A stretch of 64,000 bases of DNA from an uncultured Lachnospiraceae bacterium (GTDB lineage: Bacteria; Bacillota; Clostridia; Lachnospirales; Lachnospiraceae), in contig CADAOY010000004.1 in assembly GCA_902789665.1 (NCBI GenBank), positions 186,001 to 250,000 of the forward strand. The letters are read 5' to 3'. Made by a program: the position numbers and the translations under genes. Positions 1 to 8,457 of this stretch are shown piece after piece (the first letter of the stretch is position 1; each line of letters opens with the position of its first letter). Below the pieces are notes generated by a model. The model did no database searches. It was given only the letters and a program-made list of their open reading frames with translations, and was not told the origin of the DNA.

Positions 1-96
1 ACGATAATGTTAAGCACCGGGTGTACGCTAATTTTTGTTTCGCTTGGAATACTGTTATTTAATAAAAATGAGAAAGATTTTGTTGATGTGATTTAA
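1..96 (+). CDS. ABC-2 type polysaccharide export permease, C-terminal end (partial)
   Basis: Only the last 31 codons lie in the window, in frame from base 1 to a TAA stop at 94-96. The visible tail is a hydrophobic helix followed by NEKDFVDVI, the ending typical of Wzm/TagG-type permeases (a last membrane helix, a short charged stretch, then F-x-D-V/I). The next gene, 12 bases downstream, is a Wzt-type ATPase, the usual partner. The role would be the membrane channel for an undecaprenyl-linked polysaccharide. The assignment rests on the short tail plus context. Confidence 0.6.
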   Translation, partial: TIMLSTGCTLIFVSLGILLFNKNEKDFVDVI

Positions 97-108
97 TGGG
101 AAAGCAGT

Positions 109-1377
109 ATGGAAGATGTTGTAATTAAAGCAGAAAATGTAGGTAAATACTACAGGCTTGGACAAATAAATACAGGCATGTTTTATTCTGATGCCAGTTC
201 CTGGTTTTCCCGAAAACTGGGTAAAGAGGATAAGAATCTTAAAGTTGGAGAAACGCTGGGAGATAAGAGCGGATTCTGGGCTCTTGATGACATTAACTTC
301 GAGATTCATCAGGGTGACAGAGTTGGTATTATCGGAAGGAACGGCGCAGGTAAATCTACGCTTCTTAAGGTGATCAGCAAGGTTACTGCTCCGACTAAGG
401 GACGCATTGGAATTAAAGGAAATGTGGCAAGCCTTCTTGAGGTTGGAACAGGTTTTCATCCTGATATGACTGGCAGGGAAAATGTGTACCTAAACGGTGC
501 AATCCTTGGAATGAAGAGGGCTGAGATTAATCAGAAGATGGATGAGATTATTGCTTTCAGTGAGATTAATGAGCACATCGATACACCTGTTAAGAGATAT
601 TCAAGCGGTATGTATGTGCGCCTTGCTTTTGCGGTAGCGGCTCATCTTGACAGCGATATTTTAATTGCCGATGAAGTTTTGGCTGTAGGTGATGCGGAGT
701 TCCAGAAAAGAGCCATTGGAAAGATGAATGACTTGAGTCATAAAGATGGCAGGACGGTGATTTTTGTAAGTCATAGGATGAATGCGGTGAAGTCATTATG
801 TAAGAGTGGTATCCTGCTTGATAAAGGGAAGATAGTGCTTCAGGATGATATTGATAAGTGTATCACAAGGTATCAGAGTAATCTGTTTGATAAGAAGATT
901 AACGAGGATTTGTCTCATTATAATAATGAGTTTTTTGATCTCACTGGTTTCAGACTTGTGAATGAGAATGGGCAGGAAATAGATGGCGCTATTGAGAATG
1001 GGGATAAGGCTTTTGTGCAAATAGAACTTGATATGAAGAAGGTGCATAATGCTTTCACTACAGGTTATGCAATTTATGATTCAGAAGGGACGTTAATGTA
1101 CTGGTCTTATCAGACGGATATTTATGATGAGAATAATAATGTTGAAGAAGGGCATAATGTTTTAACAGGTGAGATACCGAGCCACTTTTTAAATGAAGGT
1201 GAGTATTATATTTATTTCTCTGCGAGTCTACATTTTATTCAGTGGTTTGTTAATCCGGAAGAAGATTCGCCTTGTCTAAAATTATCAATAATGGGTGGAC
1301 TTAGTGAATCGCCTTTCTGGACAATTAAAAGGCCAGGTGTGTGTGCGCCGCTGCTTAAGTGGGATGTTAAGCATTAG
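109..1377 (+). CDS. Wzt-type ABC transporter ATP-binding protein with C-terminal glycan-binding domain
   Basis: 422 aa. The ATPase drives export of a surface polysaccharide or teichoic-acid-like glycan. Visible motifs: Walker A GRNGAGKST near residues 76-85, the H-family signature YSSGMYVRLAFA, Walker B ILIADEVLAVGD, and the H-loop VSHR. Residues 1-75 contain the extended N-terminus typical of Wzt/TagH (a long insert before the core beta strand). The last ~170 residues form a beta-rich extension like the Wzt carbohydrate-binding domain, which in known systems recognises the terminal modification of the O-polysaccharide. Follows the permease tail by 12 bases, so one operon. No strong ribosome site is visible; ATG 109 fits family length. 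Confidence 0.88.
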   Translation: MEDVVIKAENVGKYYRLGQINTGMFYSDASSWFSRKLGKEDKNLKVGETLGDKSGFWALDDINFEIHQGDRVGIIGRNGAGKSTLLKVISKVTAPTKGRIGIKGNVASLLEVGTGFHPDMTGRENVYLNGAILGMKRAEINQKMDEIIAFSEINEHIDTPVKRYSSGMYVRLAFAVAAHLDSDILIADEVLAVGDAEFQKRAIGKMNDLSHKDGRTVIFVSHRMNAVKSLCKSGILLDKGKIVLQDDIDKCITRYQSNLFDKKINEDLSHYNNEFFDLTGFRLVNENGQEIDGAIENGDKAFVQIELDMKKVHNAFTTGYAIYDSEGTLMYWSYQTDIYDENNNVEEGHNVLTGEIPSHFLNEGEYYIYFSASLHFIQWFVNPEEDSPCLKLSIMGGLSESPFWTIKRPGVCAPLLKWDVKH

Positions 1378-1404
1378 ATTTAATAATAGTTTGAAGGTTT
1401 AGAT

Positions 1405-2442
1405 ATGAAGCATATGGGTATATATGCGATTATGCGTACTTTGAAACGTGTAATCGCAGGAGATAAAAAATTCATACAGGCAGTTGCTGATTACGAGGAT
1501 GAAACAGATTTCATAAAGATACATCATAATGGAAATGTTGATTATGGTAATGTTGTTTATGTAATAAAAGAAAATTGTGATCATGATGGATTTTGCGCGA
1601 CGCTCAGATTTATTATCTGTTATTTGATTTTTGCAAAACAGTATGGTTTTGTGCCTAAGATAGTTCTGTCCCAAGATTTTGTTTATTATGATGAAGAAAA
1701 GAATAAAGAAATCAGTAATCCGTGGGAGTATTATTTCAAACCGGTTGGCAATGAGTACGATACAGATAAGGCATTAAATGTATGCTTTGGAACTTATTAT
1801 CAAATGCAAAGTATAAGAGAGAAATTTGATATCAGCTCTTACAATATAGAAAAATACAATGATGAAGAAACGTTAAAACTATGCATCCCGATTGTCAGAG
1901 AATACCTGGTGCTTAAGGATGAAATCGTTGAAGAATGCAATAATATGTTTCGTGATGTGAAAGAAAAGAATGGTAAAATTCTTGGAGTACATTTCAGGGG
2001 GACTGATTATAAAAAAGGGTATAATAAACACCCGGTATTTGTTGATGAGAAAACATTGATAGGTGAGGTGAAAAATGTTACGGATACAGGAAAGTATAAT
2101 GCGGTATTTGTAGCCACTGATGATACTTCTTTTGGTGATAAATTAAGAAATGATTTAGGTGATATTCAGGTTTTGATGTACAGTGATGTATATCGAAGTG
2201 ATGGAGACAAGTCAATTGCATTCAGTGAAGATAGCAGAAAGTATCATAAGTACCTTCTTGGCAGGGAGATCGCAAGGGATATGTACACCTTGAGTTTATG
2301 TGATGGTCTTGTAGCAGGAAAATCTTCAGTGAGTTTTATGAGTAATTTATATAAGTGTAGCAGAGATGAGGAATACGAGTATATTAATATAATTGATAAT
2401 GGTAATTATGAAAGTAATAAACTATTTGTGGCTCGTCCGTAA
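1405..2442 (+). CDS. NodZ/fucosyltransferase-like glycosyltransferase (putative)
   Basis: 345 aa, soluble, no signal peptide. The clearest motif is HFRGTD at residues 196-201, which matches the H-x-R-x-x-D peptide-binding motif of the alpha-1,6/alpha-1,2 fucosyltransferase (NodZ, GT23/GT11) and O-FucT superfamily, where the Arg contacts GDP-fucose. A second motif near the C-terminus, DGLVAGKSSVSFM, resembles the conserved S-S/T nucleotide-binding region of these folds. Ribosome site GAAGG lies 7-9 bases before ATG 1405. Location behind a polysaccharide exporter supports a role in surface-glycan assembly. The donor sugar cannot be told from sequence; it may not be fucose. Confidence 0.55.
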   Translation: MKHMGIYAIMRTLKRVIAGDKKFIQAVADYEDETDFIKIHHNGNVDYGNVVYVIKENCDHDGFCATLRFIICYLIFAKQYGFVPKIVLSQDFVYYDEEKNKEISNPWEYYFKPVGNEYDTDKALNVCFGTYYQMQSIREKFDISSYNIEKYNDEETLKLCIPIVREYLVLKDEIVEECNNMFRDVKEKNGKILGVHFRGTDYKKGYNKHPVFVDEKTLIGEVKNVTDTGKYNAVFVATDDTSFGDKLRNDLGDIQVLMYSDVYRSDGDKSIAFSEDSRKYHKYLLGREIARDMYTLSLCDGLVAGKSSVSFMSNLYKCSRDEEYEYINIIDNGNYESNKLFVARP

Positions 2443-2453
2443 TTATTTTTGGA

Positions 2454-4172
2454 ATGACAGAGAGAATGACAAAGGGATTAAAACAAAACATTAAAAATAT
2501 CAAATCCTTGGGATTGATTGGTATAGGCCAGAATTCAGATAAGCTTGTTAATGATTATTATTTTATCTTTAATGACAGGTTGAATATTACTGAGATTATA
2601 ACAATTGATAAATGCTCGTCAGTTATTTTTGATGCATATATATGCTGTACATACGATAAGAACCGGGCAAAAAAAGAAATGGCTAAAAATGGGCTAAAGT
2701 ATAACTTTGATTATATTTTTGCCGAAGAAACTTTTTATATTCTCGATGACTGTAATGGTGGCAAAATTGCCTATAATTGTTATCCTGAGAATTTGGTGAA
2801 ATGGCGTAAAGCCATAGTGTATGGATACGCTGCTAAACATGGAAAAGTTTTATGGAATGACAGATACAGGGAGATTCTTAAAGGCAGATATATAAATAAC
2901 AAAGGCAACAAGTATTCAAAGCATCTAGTGCAGAATAAGGTTACCTTGGGAAGATGCCTTGAGTATGCTCTCTATTTGTTTCTTGGATTAATAGATTTCT
3001 TGCCGCAGATAGGGGCGAAGAAAAGGCATTATGATAAGTATGACTACATATGCTTTTATGAAATATTTGATGCTATTAAATTTAAGAAAGATTTCCCGGA
3101 TTTAAGTTCAAAGGTAATCACTACTGAAGAACTTAAGAATCATACTATGGCTTCTCTTTATATGAAGGCAGTTTACTATGACAGAAGGCAGAATGACTGC
3201 GGCTGTAAGGTTCCGTTAGAAACCATATGGATTGGTGATAAGGGGACAACAAGGCTGTGTGGATGCCCGGATTATCTGGATATTAGTTGTGGAAATATGG
3301 GTATTACAGATAATGACGAGATATGGAATTCAACACTTGCAAAAATAATGAGATTATCTGTTATTAATAATACATATACATTCTGTTCAAGAGAATTATG
3401 CAGAGAGTTTAACGGAAATCCAGATGGAGATGAATTGCTTGAACGTAAAGAGGCTGATTTTACGAGAGAGTATCCAAATATCATAAAGGTTGCCAATGAT
3501 TATGTATGTAATCTTCATTGTCCATCATGCAGGAAGATGATACATGCAAAAAATGACGATAATGAGGAATTGGAGATTGTTACCTGTATTGATTCCTTAA
3601 TGGAGTCGGGATGGCTAGACAAGGCAAATAATGTGGTGGTTGGCGCTAGTGGAGAGAGTTTCTTATCACCAAGTTACAGGAAGATTATTTTTGATGGTGT
3701 TGCCCACAGAAACAGTATAGATATTATGACCAATGGTACGCTTTTTACGCCACAAATCTGGGAGAAGATGGAAGGAAAGTATAAGCATGTTACTTTCTCT
3801 GTTTCGATTGATGCGGCTACAAAGGAGACTTATGAGAAGGTCAGATGTGGTGGCAACTGGGATAAATTGATGGAGAATATGGCTTTCCTATCCCAGCTTC
3901 GTAAGGAAAACAAAGTTGAAAGCGTAATGGTTAACATGATTGTACAGAAGAAGAATTACAGGGAAATCCCTGATTTTATCAGATGGGCTAAAGAAATGGA
4001 ATTTGATTCAGTTTATTTATCACATATCTGGAACTGGGGAACATTTAGTGCTGATGAGTTTGAAAATGAAGTCTCCATGTTTGATAAAGACGGAAAGATG
4101 AAAACGGAACTTGCGAAAGTTTTGGAAGATCCGATTTGCAAAGATCCGATTGTGGATATGAGGTGGGAATAG
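2454..4172 (+). CDS. Radical SAM protein with SPASM-like cysteine cluster ahead of the core
   Basis: 572 aa. The radical SAM 4Fe-4S motif is CNLHCPSC (Cys352, Cys356, Cys359), the CX3CX2C pattern that binds SAM. Downstream GASGESFLSP and IMTNGT match the GGEP and beta-strand positions of the TIM barrel. Upstream, around residues 248-325, a Cys-rich stretch (CGC, RLCGCPD, SCGN, EIWNS, TFCSRELC) looks like a SPASM/twitch auxiliary cluster domain, normally found C-terminal. The N-terminal ~240 residues are unassigned. It sits in the polysaccharide locus, so it may modify a sugar, lipid or peptide linked to export. The start is uncertain: ATG 2454 or 2466, neither with a good ribosome site. Confidence 0.7.
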   Translation: MTERMTKGLKQNIKNIKSLGLIGIGQNSDKLVNDYYFIFNDRLNITEIITIDKCSSVIFDAYICCTYDKNRAKKEMAKNGLKYNFDYIFAEETFYILDDCNGGKIAYNCYPENLVKWRKAIVYGYAAKHGKVLWNDRYREILKGRYINNKGNKYSKHLVQNKVTLGRCLEYALYLFLGLIDFLPQIGAKKRHYDKYDYICFYEIFDAIKFKKDFPDLSSKVITTEELKNHTMASLYMKAVYYDRRQNDCGCKVPLETIWIGDKGTTRLCGCPDYLDISCGNMGITDNDEIWNSTLAKIMRLSVINNTYTFCSRELCREFNGNPDGDELLERKEADFTREYPNIIKVANDYVCNLHCPSCRKMIHAKNDDNEELEIVTCIDSLMESGWLDKANNVVVGASGESFLSPSYRKIIFDGVAHRNSIDIMTNGTLFTPQIWEKMEGKYKHVTFSVSIDAATKETYEKVRCGGNWDKLMENMAFLSQLRKENKVESVMVNMIVQKKNYREIPDFIRWAKEMEFDSVYLSHIWNWGTFSADEFENEVSMFDKDGKMKTELAKVLEDPICKDPIVDMRWE

Positions 4173-4229
4173 CAGGCGGCGCGAGGGCTGCGATGAGAGG
4201 CAAAGAGGCAGGTGGTAAGAGGAGAGGTA

Positions 4230-4308
4230 TTTTGATGCACATTACCCCGTCCCAGGTGGTGCCGTCCCAGGTGGCATTTTGGTGCACTTTACCCCGTCCC
4301 AGGTGGCA
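4230..4308. repeat. Modular GC-rich repeat, copy 1 (degenerate, between convergent genes)
   Basis: Contains a full 26-base unit at 4283-4308 (begins TGCACTTTACCCCGTCCC, ends GGTGGCA), a second unit starting at 4236 that lost its end, and a short fragment at 4261-4276 (GCCGTCCCAGGTGGCA). A 6-base spacer TTTTGG separates units. The same unit occurs at 41158-41215 and 54364-54465. It fills the gap between the radical SAM gene (+) and the Pr6Pr gene (-), ending three bases before the latter's stop codon. Confidence 0.85.
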
Positions 4309-4311
4309 CAA

Positions 4312-5232
4312 TTAGTCGCCTTTGCCGGCGCGGCTGTCGAGGAAGCCTTTTACGTAGATTTTGGTCAGTTCTTCTTTATTGAGATTATATTTTTCGGAAA
4401 TCAGGTCAATGAGGTCCATTGGTAGTTCAAGGGCGGAGTTTCGGTTGAATTTACCTATATATCTGCCAAGACCGAAGAATTCTATTTTTATTGCCGTAGG
4501 AGTTTGCTCATTATTTTCAGGAAGATTTGCAAGAAGCTTCTTTGTCCTGTGATCGACGTGGCTGTTGCTAACAAAGGCAATTAAGGATGCAAGGCCAAAG
4601 GCGATAAGGGTCATGGCAGGAAGTGAGAACCACCAAGGGGTGTAGGTCGCTACCATGTAAAGGTCAGGCCAGCCGCCGTTAGCTTCGCCAATGAAAACAA
4701 CTTCAACAAGATATATAAGTTCATAGATGATTATAGGAACAATACATAAGAAACAGTCTTTGATTGTATATTTGTAGCCGGATTCAATCATAAAGAATGA
4801 AATGATGATTAAAATCGGACAGATTATGTGTAAAAATGTATTAAAGCCGGTAAAGGCCAGTTCCGGATTTGACCAGCTGATGAAGAAAATGGTAAAAAAC
4901 ATAACAAGTGATACACAGGTTGTTCCGCAGTAGAGGAAATGTGCAACCCATTTAGGACAGCTGAATCTCTTTTTTCTGTAGCCTTCGATGGCATATGGAG
5001 TAATCATACAGATGGCTACTAAGGTTAAGAGATTTGAGTCTGTGGTAAAATATTCAAAATGATTGAATATTGATTCGTCTTTTAAAGCATATTGGATTAA
5101 TCCACCCACAATGGCATAGGTTGAACTGAACATAACAGTTATTGATGCAACCATGGCCAGGAAACTACGGGTGTTGTATAAAGCAATTAAATATTTCTTC
5201 TCTTTCTTCGAAGAGGATTTAGATTTTTTCAT
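4312..5232 (-). CDS. Pr6Pr-like (FAR-17a/AIG1-type) membrane protein
   Basis: 306 aa from the chosen start. Six or so hydrophobic segments lie within residues 20-245, preceded by a Lys/Ser-rich N-terminus (KKSKSSSKKEKK). The motif FEYFTTDSNLL in the first loop matches the F-x-Y-F-T-x-x-S-N-L signature of Pr6Pr/FAR-17a family membrane proteins, whose function in bacteria is unknown. The C-terminal ~70 residues are soluble. An upstream in-frame ATG exists (5254-5256), but a ribosome site (AGGGAGAT) precedes the ATG at 5230-5232, which is preferred. A strong promoter lies upstream on the same strand. Confidence 0.65.
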   Translation of the reverse strand: MKKSKSSSKKEKKYLIALYNTRSFLAMVASITVMFSSTYAIVGGLIQYALKDESIFNHFEYFTTDSNLLTLVAICMITPYAIEGYRKKRFSCPKWVAHFLYCGTTCVSLVMFFTIFFISWSNPELAFTGFNTFLHIICPILIIISFFMIESGYKYTIKDCFLCIVPIIIYELIYLVEVVFIGEANGGWPDLYMVATYTPWWFSLPAMTLIAFGLASLIAFVSNSHVDHRTKKLLANLPENNEQTPTAIKIEFFGLGRYIGKFNRNSALELPMDLIDLISEKYNLNKEELTKIYVKGFLDSRAGKGD

Positions 5233-5283
5233 GATAAATCTCCCTGAAATTTCCATAAAAATAAATGATAAACACGTATATTA

Positions 5284-5312
5284 ATTGTATAATTGAGTTT
5301 TCTTTGTGTCAA
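5284..5312 (-). promoter_or_regulatory. Sigma-A promoter for the Pr6Pr-like gene
   Basis: On the minus strand TTGACA (5307-5312) and TACAAT (5284-5289) are separated by 17 bases. This is the best -35 match seen in the window and points to the gene starting at 5232. Confidence 0.7.
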
Positions 5313-5414
5313 CAATGGGAAAAGGCTTAATTATACTGTTTAATGGTGTCCTTTGGGGCATTATGTGATATAATATAATATGTGTGAAAATTTGTGGAAA
5401 ATGGAGAATTATCT

Positions 5415-6050
5415 ATGAGCAAATCAAAAAAAATCATTTCAGTAATCAGTTTATTTACAATTCTTTGCCTGGTAACAGGAATGGCAGGATGTAATAAACC
5501 TCATAGCGAGAGCGAAATTAAAAAATATGTTGAGGATAATGTGCCTGAAGAAGCAACTCTGATCCATAAGTCGGAGGATCTGTCAGGCGCGAATAAGGAA
5601 TATATCTATACTTTTGAGTCTGATTCAAGGAATCTGCAATTCAATATTTACTCAGTCAATGGATATTCAAGTCTTGTTGGATATCAAATTTCAAATGGTT
5701 ATCGTAGCGCAATTTATGATTATTACCTTGATAAGATAAAACCTTCACTGGCTTCATGTCCAAATAGTGAAGTATATTTAAATCCTGGTAATCAGTATAC
5801 TTTTAATACATTCTACATTGATACTGAATCTGATGCCAGAGCCGTTGCCAAGGTATTGGAAGATGCTAATGATATAGTTACAGAGCAGTGGGAGTACCAG
5901 CCGGGTGAAGATTTAACCGATACCAATGTGCTTGGACTTAAGTTTTTCATTTATTCGGAAACATCTAATACTCAACTGGGTTCATACTGCTTAAATGGCA
6001 AGGATGATGAAGATGTAATATATAACAAGCTAAAAGGTATGCTGCCTTAG
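5415..6050 (+). CDS. Lipoprotein of unknown function
   Basis: 211 aa. A lipoprotein signal peptide is clear: KSKK, a hydrophobic core, then lipobox TGMAGC with Cys at about residue 27, followed by NKPHSESEIKKYV. The mature part has no recognised domain; it is mixed alpha/beta with many aromatic residues and would sit on the outer face of the membrane. The start at 5415 is chosen because GGAG lies 8-9 bases ahead; an upstream in-frame ATG at 5394 has none. Probably transcribed alone or with the next gene 55 bases downstream. Confidence 0.7.
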   Translation: MSKSKKIISVISLFTILCLVTGMAGCNKPHSESEIKKYVEDNVPEEATLIHKSEDLSGANKEYIYTFESDSRNLQFNIYSVNGYSSLVGYQISNGYRSAIYDYYLDKIKPSLASCPNSEVYLNPGNQYTFNTFYIDTESDARAVAKVLEDANDIVTEQWEYQPGEDLTDTNVLGLKFFIYSETSNTQLGSYCLNGKDDEDVIYNKLKGMLP

Positions 6051-6105
6051 GCTTTAATAAATATAAATATTCATAAGATAATTTGTTAAATATAAGGAGG
6101 ATAAA

Positions 6106-6489
6106 ATGAACACAGATTATGAAAACAACGGTTTTAACAACGTAGAGGAAGGCCAGATGGTTAACGGCCAGGATTTCGGGGATCCAGTTGCGAATCAGGT
6201 TTTTGAGACAGCAAAGGATGCAAAACTTGCTTTAGAACTTGGACTTATTTCTTTACTTGGAAGTCTTGGTGGAATATTCGTTTATTTTGTTTTAAACAGA
6301 ATTATTTTTATCATTGGAATACTTCCACTTATTGCAATTGCCGGAATCGTTATTGCAATTAAGACCATCATCAAGGATAAGGGACTTCCTAAGGCTTATA
6401 TCGGACTTGTATTAAACATTTTGGGATTACTTCCATCACTGTTTTGTACACTGATTCTTATTCTTGATACTATAGCTCGTTTCAGCTAA
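6106..6489 (+). CDS. Small three-helix membrane protein, DUF4190-like
   Basis: 127 aa. The first ~40 residues are polar (Asn/Glu/Gly-rich), followed by three hydrophobic segments (about 45-62, 65-86, 97-120). The layout and the short basic loop KDKGLPKAYIGLVLNILG resemble DUF4190-type small membrane proteins, which have a G-x-x-L-G motif in the last helices. Excellent ribosome site AAGGAGG seven bases before ATG. Function unknown. Confidence 0.6.
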   Translation: MNTDYENNGFNNVEEGQMVNGQDFGDPVANQVFETAKDAKLALELGLISLLGSLGGIFVYFVLNRIIFIIGILPLIAIAGIVIAIKTIIKDKGLPKAYIGLVLNILGLLPSLFCTLILILDTIARFS

Positions 6490-6585
6490 GGAAAATAGAT
6501 GGGTTCCAAGTTTTTTTCCAGGAACAAGGACGGGACTAAGTGAGCAGTTGAATAAAGATAAAGAAGTGATATATTCCTGTGCAAA

Positions 6586-6617
6586 TTGCAACTTAGACAT
6601 GCTATGTTGCAACTTAG
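6586..6617. promoter_or_regulatory. Candidate LytTR operator: two 11-base direct repeats 21 bases apart
   Basis: TTGCAACTTAG occurs twice, at 6586-6596 and 6607-6617, exactly 21 bases start to start. LytTR-family regulators bind paired direct repeats spaced two helical turns apart. The site lies upstream of the operon 6699-8311, which encodes a LytTR protein. A possible promoter (TTGAAT-N16-TATATT) lies just before it, and flanking CTGTGC/GCACAG could also pair. Confidence 0.5.
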
Positions 6618-6698
6618 CACAGGTTTTATTGTTTAAGGTTTCCTTTTGAGATATTGTGAGTTCAACAAAGAAAAACGCATACGAAAGGAAACTTAAAA

Positions 6699-7436
6699 AT
6701 GAAAAAAACAAACGAAATCAAAACAAGCGAAAAGAGGACAAACGAGAAGAAAACAAACAGATTCATGGAAGGCTTCAGATTCCTGGGTTACGGTATTGAG
6801 ATTTTCGGAGTAATCGGATTTGAACTTCTCTGGGGATTCATGATTGAGCCACTTCTTTATCAGAGAGGCGTCAATGATTTTAACACATGGCAGATGATAG
6901 CACACTGGGTTGTAACATGTGCTGCATGGGGATTCGGAGCATGGCTGGTTGTTAAAGAGTGTAAGAAGAAATCAGGTCTTGATATTATAGAGAATGTTAA
7001 GAAGGCTCCTGTATTTGATAAGGTGAACAAAATCAAGGTTTGGCAGTGGATTCTCATTGTTGTAGGCGCAGTACTTTGCCTCCTTTCAACATGGATCGAC
7101 TGGAACGGAAGCAAGGTTCTGGCGGAGTTTCACAGCAGAGGAGCATTACTTTTTGTATTCCAGTATATTTATTATCTCTTTGAAGTTATGCTGGTTTTGC
7201 TTATAATAATATTTGGACAGATGGCATTCGAGAAGTGGTTCAACAATAACAAGATTCCATTTGGTGGAATTCTCGTAGCTCTTACATGGGGACTTGGACA
7301 CTGGGCATCAAAGGGTTCACTTTTTGCAGGTATTTATACTGCAATCGGAGGTTTTGTATTTGGTAGTGCATACCTTCTGACAAACAGAAATGTTAAACTG
7401 TCATATATATTACTGTGTATTATGTTTATTTTATAA
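6699..7436 (+). CDS. Polytopic membrane protein, possibly a degenerate CPBP-family member
   Basis: 245 aa. A basic, Lys/Thr-rich N-terminus (KKTNEIKTSEKRTNEKK) is followed by about six or seven hydrophobic segments. The C-terminal third resembles CPBP intramembrane proteases in outline: QMAFEKWF stands where EExxFRG would be, and GLGHW keeps the second-motif His, but the catalytic Glu pair and the final His/Asn are missing, so protease activity is doubtful. It is first in a three-gene set with a LytTR regulator (9 bases on) and a DUF3021 protein, suggesting a membrane sensor or inhibitor of the regulator. GAAAGG precedes the start. Confidence 0.55.
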   Translation: MKKTNEIKTSEKRTNEKKTNRFMEGFRFLGYGIEIFGVIGFELLWGFMIEPLLYQRGVNDFNTWQMIAHWVVTCAAWGFGAWLVVKECKKKSGLDIIENVKKAPVFDKVNKIKVWQWILIVVGAVLCLLSTWIDWNGSKVLAEFHSRGALLFVFQYIYYLFEVMLVLLIIIFGQMAFEKWFNNNKIPFGGILVALTWGLGHWASKGSLFAGIYTAIGGFVFGSAYLLTNRNVKLSYILLCIMFIL

Positions 7437-7445
7437 GGGATTTAA

Positions 7446-7904
7446 ATGAAACTTATTAAGACAAAAGAGGAAAATCTGGAAGAGAATTATCTGGAACTGC
7501 ATTATGACACAATGGATGAAGAGACCAATGCAGTTCTGGACAGACTAAGGGATACCCTTCGTTATATTGAGGGCACCTATGATGATAAGAAGGTCACTAT
7601 AGCACTTACGGATATATTCTATATCGAGACTGTGGACAGGAAGACTTTCGCATATACCAAGGATATGTGTGTTGAGATAAAGGAGGCCTTAAGGGACATC
7701 CTTGAGGAGTATTCAAACATTGGTTTTGCGAGAATCAGCAAGTCGGCTATTGTGAACATATACAAGATCAAGAAACTTCAGGGTGATATCAATATGAGGG
7801 TTATTATCTTCCTTAAAAACGATGAGAAGCTTGTGATGAACAGAAGTTATAAAAATGAGTTTTATGAAAGGCTTAATAAACTGCAGAGGAGGAAGGCGAA
7901 ATGA
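7446..7904 (+). CDS. LytTR-family DNA-binding regulator
   Basis: 152 aa. The C-terminal ~100 residues are a LytTR domain: DIFYIETVDRKTFAYT forms the first strands, then GFARISKSAIVNIYKIKKL and NRSYKNEFYERL, the usual R/K-x-H/S-K-S-x-I/L-V-N-x-x-x-I core and C-terminal helix. There is no receiver domain; the N-terminal ~45 residues are a short helical extension. Such single-domain LytTR proteins are typically encoded beside a membrane partner (DUF3021 in Firmicutes), which overlaps its stop codon here (ATGA at 7901-7904). Likely an autoregulated transcription factor; see the direct repeats at 6586-6617. Confidence 0.88.
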   Translation: MKLIKTKEENLEENYLELHYDTMDEETNAVLDRLRDTLRYIEGTYDDKKVTIALTDIFYIETVDRKTFAYTKDMCVEIKEALRDILEEYSNIGFARISKSAIVNIYKIKKLQGDINMRVIIFLKNDEKLVMNRSYKNEFYERLNKLQRRKAK

Positions 7905-8311
7905 AACTGATAAATGCCAAAAATTTCATACCGATTGTTTGCATTTGCTTTACCGTTATAACCTGTGGGAAATTGCTTTTTGAGAAGATTGCCGGTTTTA
8001 CGGACAGGTATTATACGGAGAATATTTTTACCGTACTCGGTTTTTCGGTGCTGATAACATTAATCCTTTCGGTGCATTATTACCTTCGTAAATTCCCGTT
8101 TCTTCTGGTATTTATTGGGCAGTATGTTGTGACTGTCGGAATCGTATTTCTGGCCATATGGATTGGCAGCAAGGTTTCAGACATTGCACCGACTGCTTAC
8201 TGGGATATGTTTTATTCCATAACCATTCCTTTCTTGGGTGGAGCGGTTGTATATTATATATGTTTCTTCTGGCAGATCAGGAAGGCGAATAAGATTCTTG
8301 AGAAACTTTAG
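7901..8311 (+). CDS. DUF3021 family membrane protein, LytTR partner
   Basis: 136 aa, four hydrophobic segments (about 9-25, 42-60, 65-90, 103-122). Length, four-helix layout and tight translational coupling (start overlaps the LytTR stop by four bases) fit DUF3021 proteins, which are repeatedly found next to LytTR regulators and are thought to hold or modulate them at the membrane. No enzymatic motif is visible. Followed by an intrinsic terminator. Confidence 0.7.
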   Translation: MKLINAKNFIPIVCICFTVITCGKLLFEKIAGFTDRYYTENIFTVLGFSVLITLILSVHYYLRKFPFLLVFIGQYVVTVGIVFLAIWIGSKVSDIAPTAYWDMFYSITIPFLGGAVVYYICFFWQIRKANKILEKL

Positions 8312-8318
8312 TAAATAT

Positions 8319-8346
8319 AAACCAGGCTGAGGCCTGGTTTTTCTAT
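8319..8346 (+). terminator. Intrinsic terminator of the LytTR operon
   Basis: Perfect 9-bp stem AAACCAGGC/GCCTGGTTT with a 4-base loop (TGAG), followed by TTCTATTTTT. Confidence 0.85.
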
Positions 8347-8457
8347 TTTTTTGCTTGAAATACTGCATAAAATAGTTGAAAATATAAGGTAGGGATGTAA
8401 TGAATTATTATTTAAGAGGATTATTCTTTTTGTGAAAAACCCTGGGGGGATTTGATG

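Noticed and set aside
4230-4308. Direct repeats considered as a CRISPR array.
   Set aside because: Spacers are a constant 6 bases of low complexity and units occur in both orientations; no cas genes.
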